A DNA stretch of 64,000 nt from Ectocarpus siliculosus (lineage: Eukaryota > Sar > Phaeophyceae > Ectocarpales > Ectocarpaceae), in contig FN648528.1 in the NCBI GenBank assembly GCA_000310025.1, forward strand, positions 109,381 through 173,380, given 5' to 3'. Positions 24,846 to 34,105 of this stretch are shown here, piece after piece. Each line of letters starts with the position of its first letter. Within the stretch, counting starts at the first letter, position 1. The notes beneath the pieces are model-generated. The model saw only the letters and a program-made list of their open reading frames with translations. It was not told the DNA's origin and searched no databases. The position numbers and the translations under genes are program-made.

Positions 24846-25199
24846 CTACATGTAATAGTCTACAGGACTGACACGGATGGCGTCCTTAGGGGGTAAGACT
24901 TCCCTGGTTTCCTCCCCCGGGGTGTTGGTCCTTCGCATTGCCCGCGCGAAGGACTCAAAGAGACGGTCCTCCAACGATCGTGGCTGGTCTTCAGGTTGCG
25001 GGTCTAACGCTGTTCCAGCCGGCCGAGCATGCCGGGGATCGCCTCCATCGGGGGGCTTGTCCACGCTCTCTGATGCGGGACGCTTCTCTTCGGTAAACTT
25101 GATTTTTTCTTGTACTCCCTTCTCCACTTCCTCTTTGATGTGCGCCGATAATGCTTGGCGGTCCTCTTCAGTTAAGCTGCTGAGGTCGAGGGCTTCCAT
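24846..25199 (-). CDS. Small ORF following the integrase (117 aa), unknown
   Basis: It starts 12 nt after the integrase stop with MEALDLSSLTEEDRQALSAH and is rich in Glu and Lys, with a helical, coiled-coil-like N-terminal third. Charged and hydrophilic, it resembles no RT. It may be a frameshifted continuation of the polyprotein or part of a separate element. Function unknown. Confidence 0.35.
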   Translation of the reverse strand: MEALDLSSLTEEDRQALSAHIKEEVEKGVQEKIKFTEEKRPASESVDKPPDGGDPRHARPAGTALDPQPEDQPRSLEDRLFESFARAMRRTNTPGEETREVLPPKDAIRVSPVDYYM

Positions 25200-25210
25200 G
25201 ATCTACTTCT

Positions 25211-26902
25211 CTAGCCGAACCCTTTTAGAGCTAACCTCACCTCGGGATCCCGTGTGATATCACACGCTAGGTCGGAAGGCACGTAGCCTACCTCACCGGG
25301 GCGACCCGCCCCGATGTTTCCGAGTTCGTCGCCGGTCAGCATAGCATGTTCGATCCGCTCGTACGCCTCCTCCGTCGTATGCAGATTCATCCTATCCGGT
25401 GCATTGGAGACCCTGCCGCTCCGACGTAGGTTCGAGTCCTCCATTTGGGGTCCCGATGGCGTTGGCGATACTTTTTTTTCTTCTGCTGTTTTGTTTTCTT
25501 CGTCGTTAGTGTCCACCGTGTCCGGTAAATAGATGGTGGTGGGAGTCATCTCTGAGAACGGGTCGTACCCGTACTCGGGTTTGACCACGTCGCGAGTCTC
25601 TTTCTCACGAAAGGACACCTCAGCGGAGTTGGTGATCTTGAGGAGCTCCGCCGGTTCCCACAGCCGGTACGTCCTATTCTTGGTGTTGTACCCCACATGG
25701 TACATTTTCTTTGCCCTTGCTGACAGCTTGGTGTCTCGGAATCTCGCTTCTTCATGCTTAAAAGCTACCGAGCCCCATTCGTGGATGTGCGACATGTCAC
25801 CTAGCGGTTTTCCCTCCCATACCTCAAGTGGGGCTTTTCCGCCCAGAACGTCCGTAGGTGTGCGATTCTTGAGGTAGATAGCTGTTTGGAATGCTTCGCC
25901 CCACAGATGACCTGGAAGGTGCGGTGCTCCCAGGAGTAGCTTGCGCGCCGTTCCGATGATGGTGCCAAATCCACGTTCGGCGATGGCGTTCCCCTGCGGG
26001 ACGTAGGGAGGGCTAGTCTCGAGCTTAATTCCCATGGACTCACACAACGCTTGGAACCTGCCCTTGAACTCTCCTCCGCCATCGCAGTGCACCTTGCCGA
26101 TGCAGGTCCCCAAAGGATCCGCTTCGTTCTGGATAAGCTCTTGGAGCGACTCCGCCACCCCATCTTTCGTCTTCAGGAGAAAGCCAAACCTCATGCGAGA
26201 GAAGTCATCAGTAAACATAACGGCACTCTGGCAACCGCCGGGGGACTTGACAGGGTGCGGCCCCCACACATCGGCGCTCAGAATCTCAAGCCGAGTCGTG
26301 GCTCGAGTGCGATTCGACGGGGGGTGGCTACTTTTCTTGCTGTCGCCAACCGCGCAAACCCCGCAGTCACCTGGTTCGATGTTCCGGTTGAACTTCACTC
26401 CGGTTGTCGCTTTGTCCGCCAGCTGCTGTAGAGCACGTGGATGGCAATGACGCATTCTTCGATGCCACATATCAGCGTCGACCTTGGTGCGGTACACCTC
26501 GGCGGCGTCAAGATTGACGTCGTCGATGATGACGTTCACGACGTACATCCGCCGCACCGCCGTCGAGATGGGCGGGGTCGACAGCAGATCACACATCACC
26601 CCCTTCTCGGCTAAAGCTCCAACCGACAAGATGTTAGCCCCTAGGTTGCGGACCAGCAGAACTTCCACCGCTACCGGTACCACCATGTTCTGATCATTCC
26701 GAACTCCAAATTTTAGCGTGCCTTTCTTGGTTGCATTTGAGTTACCACAGGACCCGATGATACGCACGGCGCAGTCCATCGGATCACGAACATGTTTGGA
26801 CAGGCGGGACTCCGTGCAGACCATGTGGCTAGAAGCGGCAGAATCGATGTATACAGTCGTGTCTACAACAGCGGAGGGATTCGCCTGTTCCACTTGAAAC
26901 AC
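25211..26902 (-). pseudogene. Copia protease-integrase
   Basis: About 563 codons. The aspartic protease site is at residues 20-24 (DSAAS). The integrase zinc-binding His/His/Cys/Cys region falls at about 147-183. The catalytic core has Asp-211 (SADVWGP), Asp-274 (HCDGGGEF) and Glu-309 (AERGFG), the expected DDE triad. The 5' end begins without ATG exactly where MITE copy 1 interrupts the reading frame. The frame stops before RT, so the polyprotein is broken. Confidence 0.85.
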
Positions 26903-26921
26903 GTTGGTGTACGTGACATAC

Positions 26922-27861
26922 TATAGGGTATCCACTATGGATTGACGCGGAATTTTGACCTTTGAGGATTGACGCCAACATAAAGTGACGGTTGAGGGTT
27001 TTGACGGGAAAAAATTCGCACCGCGTGTGCCCGTTGACACGTGAGAGGTGAAAAAAAAAAAATGGTGGAGGCTTGGTGGAGGTAGAGTTCAAGGTTGGTT
27101 CGGGCTGCCACCCAGGGTCGACATTCCGAAGCGAAGACTCACACCCCCAGGCTCCCAGGAGACTAGGTGTACCCCTTCGCCTCATCCCGCCGACCTTCCC
27201 TCCTTTGCCGCGGCGACTTTTCCCAGGCGTCAAACTGCGACTTCCCAGGCGTCAAACTGCCGTTCGTTGCTGATGAGTAAGGCAGCTGCTCGCTGCACTG
27301 CTGTGTATATACCGATGTCACTGCGGCAGCAGAGCACCGAACGCCGTGAGGGGGCGGGCGAAATGCACCTACTGACTGGCAAAGTCCGTGTACCCTGCCT
27401 TACTCCTCTCCATGTGCTCCCTTCGAGGGCGAGACTCCCCAATCACTCCCCTGCCTATGCCCCTTTTTGCTGCTGAAAGCCCGTGCGCAATCGCGACGGC
27501 GCATCTACCGAACGCGCGCGCCGAACACGCGCGTCTGGCCACTTGGCCGCCGTGAGAACTGCCGAGACGCGTGGGTGCAGGACCGCTAGGAGCAATCAGT
27601 ATAGGCATGGCCAATGTGTTCGCTGCTGACCGCGCACAGCAGACCGCAGCAGAGCAAGCGTGTGTGAGCCACAGTCTGGCGATGTTTGAAGCGTCAATCT
27701 TTTCGCGTCGGTTTAAGTTTGGGTGAAATTTAATTTTGACGCTTCCTCACAAAAATTTCGCCGTCAGAGTTTGCCCCCCAAAAAGCGGCGCAACCTCTTC
27801 ACGTCAAAACTTCCTGAAATGTCAATCTTTCACGTCATTTCAACAACACGTGGATTCCCTC
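26922..27861. mobile_element. MITE copy 1 (940 bp) inside the Copia gag-protease frame
   Basis: Ends are TATAGGGTATCCAC and GTGGATTCCCTC, imperfect inverted repeats. The target duplication is TAC (26919-26921 and 27862-27864). Removing the element and one TAC restores an open frame from gag into protease, which fixes both boundaries. No transposase is encoded. Internal sequence matches MITE copy 2 in reverse orientation. It also has repeated words such as TTGACGCGGAATTTTGACC near the left end. Confidence 0.85.
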
Positions 27862-27954
27862 TACTCTGTTCCATCAGACGCCTTCTCCGCCTGAAGGTGA
27901 GTCTCATCTGCCACAAGCGCCGCCTGCACCGGCACATCACCAGCGGCGCACTCA

Positions 27955-29360
27955 TCACACAGTACCGCAGCAAGCACATCCTGCACCTGCACAACTCCAG
28001 CAGCGCGCTCCTCTGGCTGCGCCGCACCAGGCACCTTCTGCACCTACCTGCGGGTTGTCGGCGGCGCGGGTTTCCGGCAGCGCCGCAGCAGGTGCCTCCT
28101 GCACCCGCATGTAGTCAGCAGGCTCCGTCTGCACCTGCGAGTCATCTCCGATAACAATTGCGAAGTCCTCCAGCTCGCTGCTGGATCCCTCGATCCGCGT
28201 AAACCACGCCTGCGTGGTCGACTCCTGCGTGACATGAGCAGCCTGTTCCTTGGCTTCTTCTGCCTCCTGCGAAAGGCGAAGCGGGCAGTTGTGCCACCCG
28301 TGCTCTTTGGAGTTGTGGCAGTACCTGCACAAGCCCTTCGAGTTTTGACCATTATCCCGGCCCCTTCCTCGACCGTTGCCACCGGAAACTTGGCTACCGC
28401 GACCATTGCCGCGTCCGCCTTGCGCATTTCCCGCGCTGTCTCCGTGTGTCGTGGCACCTCCGTTGTTCCCGTTCGACGAACCGCCGCCCGTCGAATCGTT
28501 CGTAGTTTGGCCGCCATTTCTTCGACGACCACGTCCGCCACGTCCGCCACGCCCCCCTTGCTTGCGGAAAGCACGGGCTCCTCCGTGCGTGACAGTGTTC
28601 AATACCCGATCATGGCTGCCTGCCCCGTCAGCGCGGCCAGAGTCTTTCCCCCGGATTCGCATTGCGTGAAATGTTGTAGCACGGAGGGCGAGTACTTCGA
28701 AATCAACCGTACCATCAGCCGACCTCTGCGACTCACACAGCAACGCAGTCTTCAGTTCGCCGTAGTGACTGTCCGGAAGAGCGTCGTGCAAAGCGTTGGA
28801 CAGACGCGAGTCGACGACAACATCGCCGAGAGAACCCAACTCGGCAGAAATGCGGCGCAACTCCTGGATTGCGCGCGACGGATCAAAATATTCGTCGGCT
28901 GCTGTGACGGCGACGGATGCCAGTTGGGCGTGCAGCTGCTTCATCCGATACGGACCCGCCACCATGTATGTACTTCTTGTCTAGCGCCACAAAGGCAGCA
29001 CGACCATCCCCATACTCAGCCTCTCCAATCGGCCCGTACCTCTGTACCACCTGTGATGCCGCGCGGGAGAACCCTCCTGCGCCGTCGGACGTCGACATAT
29101 ATAAGAAGCCGCATGTACAGCTCGCCATTTCTCTCTGCGAATTTCTCCATCGCAGTGGCATGCGCCGTCCGTGCATCCGGGGTTTCATCTCCCGTCAGAT
29201 CTTCAGGGGGTTGTTCTTTTCCCGACATTATCTTTCCGAGCCCAGCCTTATGCATCAAGACCCGTGTGAGAGTGACCCATCCAGGGAAGCTCGCATCTTC
29301 ACCATCAAAAGGCACAAACCCACGTTGCATTGGATTTGTGGTGGGAGCTGCGGACGCCAT
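27955..29360 (-). pseudogene. Copia gag, frameshifted
   Basis: It starts at the ATG at 29360 (MASAAPTTNPMQRGFVPFDG) and continues in other frames after breaks near 29095 and 28975. The middle reads RMKQLHAQLASVAVTAADEY, a typical Copia gag block. A Gly/Arg/Asn-rich stretch then leads to a zinc knuckle, CRYCHNSKEHGWHNC, spaced CX2CX5HX4C. At least two frameshifts make it non-functional as written. Confidence 0.8.
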
Positions 29361-29401
29361 GTGACTCGTGTCAGTTCCCCTACCGCGCGAGGCTCACGAC
29401 C

Positions 29402-29613
29402 TAACAGCACGACAACGGCTGTTGTATGCTGTGGCTCCGTATGTGACGGAGGCTTGGGTAGAGAAACACAGAGTGATTGTATTATCTTCACACCGACGCC
29501 CAAGCTGTCTTCACCTACCTGACGGTTACAGACTTGGCGACGCCTTCACAATACCGCATAATAAACTCATGCAGTAGAATAGAGCCGTTCTTGTACTACA
29601 AGCACTTCCAACA
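29402..29613 (-). repeat. Copia 5' LTR
   Basis: Partner of 19925-20133. The start TGTTGGAAGTGC lies at 29613 on the minus strand. The inner edge (CTGTTA) is followed by GGTCGTGAGCCTCGCGCGG, the place expected for the primer-binding site. I cannot assign the tRNA. Confidence 0.85.
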
Positions 29614-29800
29614 AAAAACACACACAGAAAGACTACCCATTCGAGATATACCCACAGTCGAACGGGATGTGGTGGAGTCTTTTCAGTGAGTGGAGGGAAA
29701 CCGGCTGGGTACTGGACTTATTTCGAGTCTTTTTAAGTCTATACACTGATGATTTATACCAGTGATGCCAGCTGGTGCTAACTAAGTACAAAACCACATC

Positions 29801-29916
29801 TGTATAGGTAACTTACATTTTACAATACATCCCCTGTAGTTCCTTACTGGGTCAACGGCAAAATATCGGGGAGAAACCCTCCGTTGTGCCGTGTATTGTA
29901 AATTGTAACCTACACA
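29801..29916. repeat. Small palindromic MITE-like element (~116 bp)
   Basis: The ends TGTATAGGTAACTTACA and the reverse complement of the right end (TGTGTAGGTTACAAT) form an imperfect inverted repeat of about 25 bp. The AAATATCGGGGAGAAACCCT core lies between. No ORF. Confidence 0.55.
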
Positions 29917-31644
29917 GGGGACACGGCGCAGTGTCTATTGACATTTCAGGAAGTTTTGACGTGACGAGGTTACGCCGCGTTTTTGGAGGCAAACTCTGAC
30001 GGCGAAATTTTTGTGAAAAAGCGTCAAAACTTAAAACCGACGCGAAAAGATTGACACTTCAAATGTCGCCAGACTGTGTGTGGCTCACACACGCTTGCTC
30101 TGTGCTCTGTTACCATCACCAAATCACGAAAGGAGCGCGGTCAGCAGCGAACACATTGGCCATGCATACTGATTGCTCCTAGCGGTCCTGCACACACACG
30201 TCTCGGCAGTTCTCACGGCGGCCCAGTGGCCGGACTCGCGTGTTCGGCGCGCGCGTTCGGTAGATGAGCCATCGCGATTGCGCACCGGCTTTCAGCAGCA
30301 AAAAGGGGCATAGGCAGTAATCGGGGGAGTCCCGCCCTCGAAGGGAGCACATATAGAGGATTAAGGGAGGGCACACGGACTTGGCCAGTCAGTAGGTGCG
30401 TTTCGCCCACCCCCTCACGGGGTTCGGTGCTCTGCTGCCGCAGTGACATCGGTACACAGCAGTACAGCGAGCAGCTGCCTCACTCAGCAACGGCAGTTTG
30501 ACGCCTGGGAAGTGGCCGCGGCAAAAGAGGGAAGGTCGGCGGGATGAGGCGGAGGAGTACACCTAGTCTCCTGGGAGCCTGGGAGTGTGAGTCTTCGCTT
30601 CAGCATGTCGTCCCTGGGTGGCATCCCGAACCAACCCGGGGTCGTGAACACATGACCGGCGTTTAACGCGTCAACTCTACATCGCCAATTTTTTTTTTCC
30701 CTCCCACGTGCCAACGGGCACACGCGGTGCGATTTTTTTTCCCGTCAAAACCCTCAACGGGTTACTTAATGTTGGCGTCAATCCTCAAAGGTCAAAATTC
30801 CGCGTCAATCCATAGTGGATACCCTATATTATACCGCTAGAAACGCCACCCGGCCCGAAAGCCTTTCGACGTACGTAGATAAGCAAAGCCAGCTGCTCTG
30901 TTTAGTCTATATGCCTGCCGGCAACGGCATCTCGTTCTCGAAGATCTGCTCCAAGGTCTGTCGCCGCCAAACGACATGCAGCTCCCCCGCGGAGTCAAGG
31001 AGCACCTGCCCAGCAGGTCAAGCGGGACGAAGGCGTTTGTGTGAGGCAGCTTCGCCAGAGGCCGAAAGAGAAAGAAGGTCGACTCAAGACCGTAGAATTC
31101 ACGATTCGTAGACATGGGGGCGGGGGGGCGCATCATGTCCATCACAACATAGTAACCCCCGTAGATCAGCACTCTGCCGAGCACCCCAAACAAAAGGAGG
31201 AAGCGGAAAGGGAGGCCCAGGGGTGGAAGGGTGTGGGGAAATGAGATACACAATACGTGGTTGGGAGAGGGCAAACACAAGCAAGCCTGGGAAATGGTCG
31301 ACCGAGAGGTGCGTCGGTGGTAGATGGGGGCGCGGCGATTACTCACGCTTGACCACATTTACGAACCAGAGCACGCACGGCGTTAATCCCCGCGCAGAGC
31401 CAAGTGAAAACGGTCATACCATGTTTTCATTTATTCGTTGAAGCAAGTCACGTCGAAACACCACTACACCAGGGTTCTCGGCAGTCTATAGAAACGCGGT
31501 CATGTAACTCTACATCGTCAAAGCCCTCTTCTTGCGCAGACAGATGTCAGGGCTTTCGACCAAAAATTATCCGAAAACGCGCAAAGGCTACCCCTGACAC
31601 CCAAATTACTGCGCCAGGGCTTTCGGTCTTCTGAGCAAAGGACG

Positions 31645-31730
31645 CCATGCCATAGCCATAGCCAAAGCCATGCAGCCAAAGCCATAGCGAAAGCCAAAAC
31701 CAAAGCCAAAGCCAAAGCTAAAGGCCAATT
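31645..31730. repeat. GCCAAA/GCCATA hexanucleotide array in a lysA intron
   Basis: An imperfect hexamer array directly after the donor of the penultimate lysA exon (minus strand). The counterpart in the right copy is 59810-59880. Translation gives meaningless Leu/Ala repeats. Confidence 0.8.
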
Positions 31731-33144
31731 CCATTCGTGTTGTACCTCTGGCGCCTCCGGGAAGGAGTTGTAGTTCTTGGCGCTCATGCCGGCCACGTAG
31801 GCGCCGCAACCCTCCACCACCACCAAGTCCCCTGTCATCGGCCCGCGTGATTCATGTTTGTCATGTTTGTCATACAAATGCCGGACATCGGTAATCGAGC
31901 AACCACGTGCAACGGTTGCGCCAAAGACGAACACGGTAAGGGTGAGGGAGTCGGAACGCGACGGGGGGTGGCGAGCGCGCAAAGGAAAGGGGAGGGGGGG
32001 GGGGTTCGCGAGTGGTAAGTGAAGTTGAATCCCAATTTTTCGACAGCAGTGCCCCTTTTGAACCATTCAATTCGCCTGTTAGCAGCAAGTGACCAAAAAT
32101 ATGCGGCGTAAATTGCTTGGACGAAAACGTCGAAAGTGGAGGGAGTACCACGAATGGCATCATCTTCTGAGAGTAATCACAATTTCGCGCCACCGATCCC
32201 TCCTTCTCCCACCCCCGCCTCCAATATGTAGACGATACAGCAGTCCCGCATGGCAGTGACTGAACTCACCGATCTCCGCCTTGGCTAGAGTTCGGCGCTC
32301 GATCTCCGAAGCCGCCCCCGACACTGGCGTCAACAGATCTCCGGACTCGCAGCAGTGCCCGACGACCACGTACTCGGCGATTTCACCACCGCCTTCCCCC
32401 TGAGAGAAGGGGCACCGCAGGGGAGATGATGAGGGGGTGGGGGAAGGGCATGTTTGTCACTTGAGTTGGTCTCTTGACCTCTGAAAAACAACACGCAGGT
32501 TCCCCTGCTAAAAAGAGGCAAATCGAAAAACTAACAATGCAAAACGACGGGTAAACTTGAAACGAACGGGCTCAGCAAAAGACCGGTGCCCCTAAACAAT
32601 GGTAAAAAAGTACATCCCACTTGACCTCGCGGTGCTTGCAGAAAAAGAACGTCAAAATAGCAAAGGTGGTGAATGAACCCAAGGCAAAAAAAAAAAAAAG
32701 TCCCCTGCGGAGAGCATGCCCGATGTTCAAGCAAAACCAGAACAAGAGCCGTCCAACACTACCATTTCGGAGAGGTCCCCTTGCTTGACACACCTCCGCG
32801 GGTACGACGACGATGGGGTGGAGGGCGCCGTAGAGTGACGGCCGGAGGAGCTCCGTCATCCCGGCGTCCAGCTTGATGAACTCGTAGCCGCCGCTGCCCG
32901 TGCTCACCAGGTCCTGCGCCGTGCAGACGAGGCTACCAGCATTGGCGACAAGGAAAATCCCGGGCTCGATCTCCAGCTTGAGCTTCCGCCCGGTCTCTTC
33001 GGCGAAGGCCTCGAAGTCGCCCATCACGGGGGCACCGCTGGTCTGCAGGTCGGTCGACTGCTCTCCCGACATTCGGCCCACCCTGGGTGGAGTAGAAGGG
33101 TAAGAAGAGGTTGCAAGGGTACCTCACATAGGGAGCTGGAGAGT

Positions 33145-33210
33145 TGCAGATTTCGAGATTTCGAGAATTCGAGAATTCGAGAGTTCGAGCTTTCGAGCTT
33201 TTCGAGAGAG
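33145..33210. repeat. TTCGAGAA-type microsatellite in a lysA intron
   Basis: Seven to eight units of an 8-9-bp TTCGAG-containing repeat. The counterpart in the right copy (61330-61402) has one more unit, GCGTACGAGCTTTCGAG. A (CAG)n run follows at about 33288-33308. Confidence 0.8.
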
Positions 33211-33683
33211 AGTGAGGGGGGAGAGACAGACACACATATACAGAGCGTTCCTGAAACCTCACATTCGGTAGCAGCAACAAGAACAACAGCAGCAGCAGCA
33301 GCAGCAGACACAAGGCATGTGCAAAATACCGGGGGGAGCAAATGAGAAATCAACAACACATCTTCACCTTGTAGCCGCCTCCCAAGTTCAGCGTGGTCAC
33401 GGTGGGGAACTGTCGCACGATGTCCAAGCTCATGCCGGACACCTGCACCCAGAAAAACGGCATTGCACCAGCAGCCAAGGGATCGACATCGCACGACCAG
33501 CTTGGACCAGGATTCCACTAGAGGATTCCCATACAATTGTAGCCCATGAACTTGGCGGAACGTTACCACGCAACGCTGGCTACTATACTGTCCGCCTTCT
33601 TTGCCTTCATCCTTATAGCAACCGTCACAGGAAAAGAAAAAAAAAAAGTTCCGTCACGACGAAGGGCAACTGGATTGATGCAT

Positions 33684-34011
33684 GTCGGTCGCCCAGGTGG
33701 TCTAGTTGGTAGCCTCGCAACCATCTAGAGGTCAGGTAAGGGGTTCGAATCCCGGCGTAGGCGAGCTTTTCTTGCAAAGTGATTTTTTCTCTCGCTTCCG
33801 CTCCTGGCCAAGTGGATAGCGCTAGTTCGTGTGTACACAGAGGGAAGAGAGTGCTGAACTCTTCTCTCATTAAAAATTGAAGGCGAAGTACCGCAGGAGG
33901 GGAGGGTAGAGAGAGGCTCTTCTGTGTGACCACGGGTTGGAATATAAACGGCACTAGTGCTGTGAGCGCTGATTTGAAGTGAAGAACAAAAAAAAAAAAA
34001 AAAAAAAAAAA
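33684..34011 (+). mobile_element. SINE with tRNA-like head and poly(A) tail
   Basis: This 328-bp block is absent from the right lysA copy at 61861, so it is an insertion. Its first 76 nt (33689-33764) resemble a degenerate tRNA: an acceptor stem TCGCCCA pairing with GTAGGCGA, an A-box-like TGGTCTAGTTGG and a B-box GGTTCGAATCC. A second A-box-like word, TGGCCAAGTGG, lies near 33809. The body is unrelated to tRNA and ends in 24 A's (33988-34011). No ORF. The anticodon stem is poorly paired, so I do not call a tRNA gene. Confidence 0.75.
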
Positions 34012-34105
34012 CGAATGTGGTGGTGACGATACCAAACGACACATCTTCGGAGATATCTCGATCGGGCCTTTCCAATGAGCAACCATCCCCGCACGCCCCT
34101 TTGTT

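Larger units (their letters stand above)
19925..29613 (-). mobile_element. Ty1/Copia LTR retrotransposon, degraded, with nested insertions
   Basis: The element is bounded by two LTRs of about 210 bp (19925-20133 and 29402-29613) and a 5-bp AAAAA duplication (19920-19924 and 29614-29618). Order on the minus strand is LTR, gag, protease-integrase, reverse transcriptase-RNase H, LTR, which is Copia order. The total of 9.7 kb is longer than usual because a 940-bp MITE sits at the gag/protease boundary and about 2.8 kb of foreign sequence separates integrase from reverse transcriptase. Gag has frameshifts, so the copy is not autonomous. The integrase and reverse transcriptase may come from two related elements, because the link between them is missing. 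Confidence 0.8.
19908..29936. repeat. Older repeat inside MITE copy 2, itself split by the Copia element
   Basis: With the Copia element removed, the flanks join to a sequence resembling 19080-19126 of the ParA repeat: an AAGG.ATAATAA core, then ACACACAGAAAGACTACCC. This older insert replaced about 7 bp of the MITE. Its right part (29619-29936) has no ORF and contains a small palindromic element at 29801-29916. Confidence 0.5.
19880..30828. mobile_element. MITE copy 2, split by a later ~10 kb insertion
   Basis: The two parts are 19880-19907 and 29937-30828. Together they match the reverse complement of MITE copy 1 (26922-27861). Ends are GAGGGAATCCAC and GTGGATACCCTATA, and the target duplication is TTA (19877-19879 and 30829-30831). 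The empty site is seen at 58990 in the right segmental copy. Terminal inverted repeats, a 3-bp duplication and no coding capacity fit a non-autonomous DNA transposon. TTA would suit PIF/Harbinger, but copy 1 has TAC, so the superfamily stays open. Confidence 0.75.

Noticed and set aside
31606-31809. Hydrophobic Leu/Ala repeat reading as a transmembrane segment
   Set aside because: It is intron sequence of lysA translated through the GCCAAA hexamer array, beyond the GTACAA donor.
33689-33764. A complete tRNA gene
   Set aside because: The acceptor stem and B-box look right, but the anticodon stem has only three pairs, the T-stem is mismatched, and the block is an insertion with a poly(A) tail. 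It is a SINE head.
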